A stretch of 64,000 bases of DNA from Anaerolineaceae bacterium (GTDB taxonomy: Bacteria; Chloroflexota; Anaerolineae; Anaerolineales; Anaerolineaceae), in assembly GCA_016841365.1 (NCBI GenBank), contig JAENZI010000004.1, forward strand, positions 1-64,000, written 5' to 3'. Under the pieces are notes generated by a model that ran no database searches, was not told the origin of the DNA, and saw nothing but the letters and a program-made list of their open reading frames with translations. The position numbers and the translations under genes were made by a program. Within the stretch, counting starts at the first letter, position 1. Each line of letters starts with the position of its first letter. Shown here one piece after another: positions 59,754 to 64,000 of this stretch.

Positions 59754-60997
59754 TTGATCACCTTCTTTACTGCATCAAGTGTGGGTTCGATAATCGGTGC
59801 ATCTGCCACAGCCCGTCTGGCTGCGCTTACATCCTTTAAACCGCTGCCTGTGCTCAACACCAACACCGGGTCGTTGGGAGAGACAATCGATTGATTAACT
59901 GCTTTAACCAAACCCCCATAGGCTGTGGCAGCGGCGGGTTCTGCAAAGATGCCCACTCGGCCGAGTTCGGCAATGGCAGATAGGATGTCTTCATCCGGGA
60001 CAGTAAGATAAGTGCCGCCTGTTTCTCGGGCAGCTCGCAGGGCGCGCACCCCATCACGCGGCAGGTCCACTGCGATGCTGTCTGCAAGGGTGTTGGCCTG
60101 CACAGCCTGAATGATCTCATCGCCCTGATGGAAGGCGTTGGCAATCGCCGCAGAACCGGTGGACTGCACCCCGATGATACGTGGCATTTGGCTCAGCCAG
60201 CCGAGCGCATGCAAATCCTTAAAGCCTTTGTGCACACCAGAGATGATGTTGCCGTCACCAACGGGGATAAAGATGGTTAGTTTCTGGTTATTTTCAGGTA
60301 AATTCTTGATGACCTGCTCCCAAATTTCGTAGGCGGCGGTTTTCTTGCCTTCAGCAGTGAAGGGGTTGAATCCAGTATTGCGGTTATACCATCCAAAGGC
60401 TTGGGTTGCTTCAATGCTCAAGTCAAAAGCCTGGTCATAATTACCATCCACCAGCAGCACCTGCGCCCCATAGATAAGCAATTGTGCAATTTTTGCTGGC
60501 GGGGCTGTTTTGGGGGCAAAGATCACGGCTTTGGCACCAACCGCAGCAGCCATCCCAGCCAGTGCTGCCCCAGCATTACCGGTTGAAGCCGCAACAATTG
60601 TGTCGGCACCAATTTGCAGCGCCCGAGCGACGACCACCGCACTGGCGCGGTCCTTGAACGAAGCGGTGGGGTTGGGGCTTTCGTCTTTGACCCACAGGTC
60701 TTTGAGGCACAGTTTTTTCGCCAGACGGACGGGTTGATAGACGGGCGTCCAACCTGCTCGATGCAGCGGGGTGCCGAACCCGCCGGGGTCATCCACAGGC
60801 AGCAGATTGCGGTAACGCCAAAGTGATGCTTCGGGCAGGTCTGTAAACTTATCTGGTGTGAGACGTTTCTTTAGTGACTCAAAATCCAAAATCACATCCA
60901 GATTTCCACCGTCTTTTGGGCAGGTGTAGGTGACCTCTTCAGGGCTGTATTCAGTGCCGCAAATTGAGCATGTAGTGTGAGAAAACTTGTGTTTCAT
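59750..60997 (-). CDS. thrC: Threonine synthase
   Basis: 415 residues. The N-terminus has a zinc ribbon ([22 protein letters not shown]) found in many archaeal and bacterial ThrC proteins. PLP Lys is in [13 protein letters not shown] near 113, then [14 protein letters not shown] near 140. The enzyme turns O-phosphohomoserine into threonine. The zinc-ribbon version also covers paralogues of unknown substrate. Two PLP enzymes of fold type II occur within 4 kb. The ATG has GGAAGGACC-like sequence upstream. It starts after the arcC terminator. Confidence 0.87.
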   Translation of the reverse strand: MKHKFSHTTCSICGTEYSPEEVTYTCPKDGGNLDVILDFESLKKRLTPDKFTDLPEASLWRYRNLLPVDDPGGFGTPLHRAGWTPVYQPVRLAKKLCLKDLWVKDESPNPTASFKDRASAVVVARALQIGADTIVAASTGNAGAALAGMAAAVGAKAVIFAPKTAPPAKIAQLLIYGAQVLLVDGNYDQAFDLSIEATQAFGWYNRNTGFNPFTAEGKKTAAYEIWEQVIKNLPENNQKLTIFIPVGDGNIISGVHKGFKDLHALGWLSQMPRIIGVQSTGSAAIANAFHQGDEIIQAVQANTLADSIAVDLPRDGVRALRAARETGGTYLTVPDEDILSAIAELGRVGIFAEPAAATAYGGLVKAVNQSIVSPNDPVLVLSTGSGLKDVSAARRAVADAPIIEPTLDAVKKVIK

Positions 60998-61030
60998 CGG
61001 TCCTTCCAGTGAAACATTTGGAGACTTGGC

Positions 61031-61065
61031 AGAAAAGGGCTGCCATTTGGTCGATAGCAGCCCTT
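61031..61065 (-). terminator. Intrinsic terminator after arcC
   Basis: AAGGGCTGC pairs with GCAGCCCTT around a 13-base loop. TTTTC follows on the minus strand. It separates the arcC-ygeW unit from thrC. Confidence 0.85.
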
Positions 61066-61077
61066 AATTGCGAACAA

Positions 61078-62025
61078 TCAGGGGAGGATCCAGGTGCCGG
61101 TTTTGCCATCGAGGGCTTCACCGATATGTTCTGGATCGGTGATCAGGGCTTTTTTGCCGCCGTTTTCTAAAAATTGAATGATGGCCTGAACCTTTGGCAG
61201 CATGCTCCCGGGGGCAAAATGGCCTTCTTCAATATATTGCTTGGCTTCGGCAACGGTCATCTTGTCCAGCCATTTTTCGTCTGGCGTGTTGAAGTTGATG
61301 GCTACCTTTTCGACAGCGGTGCTGATCACAAAGAGGTCGGCATCAATCATCTTGGCCAACAGGGATGAGCCAAAATCCTTATCGATGACTGCTTCAATTC
61401 CTTCAATATCGCCCTGATCATTTTCGATGACCGGGATGCCGCCGCCCCCAACACCTACAACAATGATGCCGGCCTTGATCAGGCTGTCGATCACATTTGC
61501 CTCAACAATCCGTTCAGGCATGGGAGAGGGGACAACCCGCCGCCAGCCGCGTCCAGCGTCTTCGACCACGGTCCACCCATCCTTTTCTGCCCGTGTTTTG
61601 GCTTCGGTTTCTTCCATAAAACTGCCGATAGGCTTGGTGGGGTTAATGAAAGCAGGATCATCTTTACTTACCACGGTCTGGGTGACAACCGTTGCGGCTT
61701 CTTTTTTCAATCCACGCCGTTTGAATTCATTATCCAATGCTCTTTGGAACATGTAGCCGATTGCGCCCTGGGTGTCCGCACCGCAGTAATCCAGTGGGAC
61801 TTCATGGAGGACGTCTTTGGCGATCTCTGAGCGGCGCAGGATGAAACCGACCTGGGGACCGTTGCCATGGGTGATGACGACGTCCCAGCCTTTTTCGATC
61901 ATGTCCACGATGTGTTTCATCGTGTCTTTTGCCGCATCATATTGATCCTGGACAGTTTGATGTGCTTTATCCTTAATGAGTGCGTTGCCGCCGACAGCGA
62001 CGACCGCAATTCCTTTTCTTTCCAT
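61078..62025 (-). CDS. arcC: Carbamate kinase
   Basis: 315 residues. The amino-acid-kinase motif AVGGNALIKD is at the start, THGNGPQVGFILRRS near 52, VVASPMPERI-like VVPSPMPERIVEA near 162, and the ATP-site GVGGGGIPVIEN near 195. It converts carbamoyl phosphate and ADP to ATP, CO2 and ammonia. Next to a YgeW carbamoyltransferase, 37 bases downstream, it would harvest energy from carbamoyl compounds. The arginine-deiminase genes are not present here, so the source is more likely a ureide. Confidence 0.95.
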   Translation of the reverse strand: MERKGIAVVAVGGNALIKDKAHQTVQDQYDAAKDTMKHIVDMIEKGWDVVITHGNGPQVGFILRRSEIAKDVLHEVPLDYCGADTQGAIGYMFQRALDNEFKRRGLKKEAATVVTQTVVSKDDPAFINPTKPIGSFMEETEAKTRAEKDGWTVVEDAGRGWRRVVPSPMPERIVEANVIDSLIKAGIIVVGVGGGGIPVIENDQGDIEGIEAVIDKDFGSSLLAKMIDADLFVISTAVEKVAINFNTPDEKWLDKMTVAEAKQYIEEGHFAPGSMLPKVQAIIQFLENGGKKALITDPEHIGEALDGKTGTWILP

Positions 62026-62062
62026 ACTGTTAAAAACTCCTCATTTTTTATTGTGATTAAAT

Positions 62063-63043
62063 TTACGCCATTGTCAGCGCCATGACGGCTTTCTGTGCAT
62101 GCAGCCGGTTTTCTGCTTCATCATAAACGACTGACTGCGGCCCGGTGATAACGCCATCGGTGACTTCGATGTTGCGGTCTGCTGGCAGAGGGTGCATATA
62201 GATGGCATCTTCTTTAGCCAGTGCCATTTTCTGTTCGTCGGTGATCCAGCTTTCATACTTATTGGTCACCTTGGTGATCTCATCTGGGTCGCTGGTGGTG
62301 ACAAGCGGTCCCCAGGATTTAGCATAGACGATATCGGCATCTTTGAAGCCCTCTTCCATGTTATCTACAACTTCAAAGCCGGTCTTATACTTGCGTGCTT
62401 GTTCACGCGCCTGGTCCATAATTTCGGGCATCAATTCAAACTCCGGCGGGTGTGCCAGGGTGACGTCCAGCCCAAAGCGCGGCATTTGTAAGATCAGCGA
62501 TTGCGGAACGGAGATCGGTTTGGCATAAGATGACGCATAAGCCCAGGAGACAACGATCTTCTTGCCTCGCAAGTCACGGCCTTTCTTCTCCCAAATGGTC
62601 ATCAGGTCTGCCAGGCATTGGTGTGGGTGATAGACATCACATTGCATATTCAGGATGGGTGAACGGGATGCTTCGGCGACAAGGTTGAGATAGCGGTTGC
62701 CGATGCCCCAGTCGCAGTGGCGGATGGCGATGCCGTCGAAATAACGGCCGAGGATCTCACCAATTTCTTTTTCAGTGTCGCCGTGAGAAATCTGTGTAGT
62801 CTTTGATTCAATGAAGGCAGCATGCCCGCCTAATTGCGCCATGCCGGCTTCAAAGCTGCAGCGTGTGCGTGTGCTGGAAAAGAAGAACAACATACCGAGA
62901 ACCTTATCACGCAGGTAGGCGTGCGGTTGCCCCAGGGCACGTTTCATTTTCAGGTCAAAAGCCACATCAAGGACGGTTTCAACTTCTTCTTTGCTAAAAT
63001 CCAGGTCACTGATCAGGTCTCGACCGCGTAAGTTTGTGATCAT
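62063..63043 (-). CDS. ygeW: Carbamoyltransferase of the YgeW type
   Basis: 326 residues. The carbamoyl-phosphate-binding motif is FSSTRTRCSFEAGM near 56, then HPHQCLADLMTI near 145 and MHPLPADRNIEV near 280, the classic transcarbamoylase set. The segments IVVSWAYASSYAKPISVPQS and EEGFKDADIVYAKSWGPL favour the knotted YgeW class over ornithine or aspartate carbamoyltransferases. YgeW homologues occur with selenium-linked purine or ureide catabolism genes and are thought to yield carbamoyl phosphate from a ureidopropionate-like substrate. It is shorter than E. coli YgeW (about 396). Confidence 0.88.
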   Translation of the reverse strand: MITNLRGRDLISDLDFSKEEVETVLDVAFDLKMKRALGQPHAYLRDKVLGMLFFFSSTRTRCSFEAGMAQLGGHAAFIESKTTQISHGDTEKEIGEILGRYFDGIAIRHCDWGIGNRYLNLVAEASRSPILNMQCDVYHPHQCLADLMTIWEKKGRDLRGKKIVVSWAYASSYAKPISVPQSLILQMPRFGLDVTLAHPPEFELMPEIMDQAREQARKYKTGFEVVDNMEEGFKDADIVYAKSWGPLVTTSDPDEITKVTNKYESWITDEQKMALAKEDAIYMHPLPADRNIEVTDGVITGPQSVVYDEAENRLHAQKAVMALTMA

Positions 63044-63102
63044 AAAATTTCTCCTTGTTGACTAAATATGTGAATATGTTTTTTGGTTAACTTTCCAGTT
63101 TG

Positions 63103-63834
63103 TTACTGGTTAATACCGCCAATTTTACGGATGATGTGCAACCGGAAATACCCCGGAAGAAAATAACTGTAAGAAAGATCAACCGGGTGTCCATCAATAT
63201 CGAAGAGCAGACCGAATAACAGCAGCAACGTGTCGCCGCGTTGAATATCCAATGCTTTCGCAACATCGGCGTGGGCATGAACAGCACTGATTTCGGTTTT
63301 TGAGACAGATAGATTGGGTTTGCCATTCTGGAGCATCAGGTCGAGCACAGACCCTGTAAATTGTTGGGAGATGACTTGCGGGTCCAATATCCCTTCAGGC
63401 AGGATATCGATCAGGTAGGCTGCTGGTGCGTTTTCTGTTAAAATGACCCGTCGAATTTCAACCAGGCTATCCCCTACATTCAGATCTAATTTTTCCGCTT
63501 GTTTTTCGTCTGCCTGAATATGATTGATCTCAGAGTGCCCCATGGTGACATTCAACCCAATCTTTTCCGCCTGAGTTTCGATGCTTTCTAATACTTCAAG
63601 ACCAGTTTCAATGACCTGGGTGGGTCCGACCACAAACGTGCCCAAACCCTGCCTCCGGCGCAGTAAGCCCTGACTTTCAAAGGTGCGCATGGCTTCACGC
63701 AACGTTGCCCGTGAGACGTTCAGCGCCTCAGCGAGATCCGGTTCAGAAGGCAGCTTAGTGCCTTTGGGTGAGCTTTCGATGAGTTGGCTGAGCTCGTTTT
63801 GCAAGCGCTGATAAATTGAAAGTTCTTCGGTCAT
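63103..63834 (-). CDS. GntR/HutC-family transcriptional regulator
   Basis: About 243 residues. The N-terminal winged helix contains KLPSEPDLAEALNVSRATLREAMRTFESQGLLRRRQGLGTFV. The C-terminal UTRA-type ligand domain follows, with a central SLVEIRRVILTENAPAAYLIDILP and final SYSYFLPGYFRLHIIRK. It is likely a repressor responding to the substrate of the ygeW-arcC pathway. The ATG at 63834 has AAGGGA upstream; an earlier start would add 17 residues. It lies 59 bases before ygeW and 66 bases after the peptidase stop. Confidence 0.9.
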   Translation of the reverse strand: MTEELSIYQRLQNELSQLIESSPKGTKLPSEPDLAEALNVSRATLREAMRTFESQGLLRRRQGLGTFVVGPTQVIETGLEVLESIETQAEKIGLNVTMGHSEINHIQADEKQAEKLDLNVGDSLVEIRRVILTENAPAAYLIDILPEGILDPQVISQQFTGSVLDLMLQNGKPNLSVSKTEISAVHAHADVAKALDIQRGDTLLLLFGLLFDIDGHPVDLSYSYFLPGYFRLHIIRKIGGINQ

Positions 63835-63900
63835 AAAATAGTCCCTTAGCGGGTGATCGCTCCGGTTAATGCCACTTATGGGCACGGCAAATCGTATTGG

Positions 63901-64000
63901 TCATGAAGCCTGATCGATCAAATGACTGATGATCGCATAAAATCCAGTTGATTTAACAACATCATCCAGGTTGACGCTATCCAAATTCGTATGGGCAGTC
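63901..64000 (-). CDS. C-terminus of a metallopeptidase-like protein (partial)
   Basis: Only the last 32 residues are in the window: the frame reads TAHTNLDSVNLDDVVKSTG and ends HLIDQAS before a TGA. AHTN-DSVN with a following helix is typical of the end of M20 or M28 zinc peptidases and amidohydrolases. A YgeY-type hydrolase would fit the ygeW-arcC context, but this fragment is too short to decide. The start lies beyond the right edge. Confidence 0.5.
   Translation of the reverse strand, partial: TAHTNLDSVNLDDVVKSTGFYAIISHLIDQAS

Noticed and set aside
61078-63043. An arginine-deiminase (arcABC) operon
   Set aside because: No arcA or arcD is nearby, and the carbamoyltransferase has YgeW-type blocks and not those of ornithine carbamoyltransferase.
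1-64000. CRISPR arrays, insertion sequences, prophage genes, rRNA and tRNA genes
   Set aside because: Intergenic regions were scanned by eye on both strands and none was found. Only the palindromic repeats at 47-143 and 1911-2144 look mobile.

Overview
The window looks like a chromosome segment of a non-photosynthetic, probably anaerobic member of the Chloroflexota, most likely class Anaerolineae. The reasons are a staygreen (SGR) homologue of the kind reported from Anaerolineae, exported proteins with Thr/Pro-rich linkers, a Ni-superoxide dismutase with its own protease, a dnaG-rpoD pair, and no oxygen-respiration genes. Base composition is about 50-55 % G+C by eye, with a clear dip at 11.3-12.7 kb. 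No rRNA, tRNA, CRISPR array, prophage or insertion sequence was found. Taxonomy is inferred from gene content only.

Layout. 0-2.3 kb: Nudix hydrolase, isoprenylcysteine-methyltransferase-like protein, SGR homologue, and three copies of a palindromic dispersed repeat. 2.3-16.7 kb: dnaG, rpoD, two methyltransferases, an alkyltransferase-like DNA repair protein, a VOC protein, a short archaeal-type adenylosuccinate synthetase convergent with a hypoxanthine phosphoribosyltransferase, a D-Ala-D-Ala ligase-like ATP-grasp enzyme, an A+T-rich UMF1 transporter, uvrA and a membrane-anchored LysM protein. 16.8-26.8 kb: one minus-strand pentose block, lacI - leader ORF - ytfQ - ytfT - yjfF - ytfR - araB - araD - araA, with a sharp promoter and a tandem operator array before lacI and a matching box before araB. 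Sugar uptake, isomerisation, phosphorylation and epimerisation to xylulose 5-phosphate are all encoded together.

27-43.5 kb: TolB-like lipoprotein, zinc ribbon, HEAT-repeat protein, rsmG, GH116 glycosidase, Ni-SOD with its processing peptidase and a DMT transporter, a C39-peptidase/TPR protein, an ArsR-type regulator with an MFS transporter, and a GlpA-like / FAD oxidoreductase / DUF1667 triad. 43.5-54.5 kb (minus strand): M32 carboxypeptidase, a D-3-phosphoglycerate dehydrogenase-like enzyme, selB with a coiled-coil partner, and a three-gene module of proton-antiporter-like membrane subunits directly behind a dihydropyrimidinase. 54.8-64 kb: DUF2254 membrane protein, cold-shock protein, an unannotated GWYR-motif family, two PLP enzymes (one a threonine synthase), a GT2 glycosyltransferase, carbamate kinase, a YgeW-type carbamoyltransferase, a GntR regulator and the tail of a metallopeptidase.

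Functional reading. The right end (dihydropyrimidinase, YgeW, ArcC, PLP lyase-like enzyme, metallopeptidase tail, SelB) resembles the ureide/purine-fermentation gene set linked to selenium metabolism in anaerobes, with carbamoyl phosphate converted to ATP by ArcC. The best candidate for something undescribed is the orphan antiporter-like module (49.5-53.1 kb), which has no redox subunits and degenerate proton-path residues. Other regulatory signals worth following are the GTGA-N4-TCAC operators, a 15-bp palindrome shared by the cold-shock and PLP-enzyme promoters, an intrinsic terminator inside the cold-shock leader, and repeated TATAAT-N6-ATG arrangements that suggest leaderless mRNAs.
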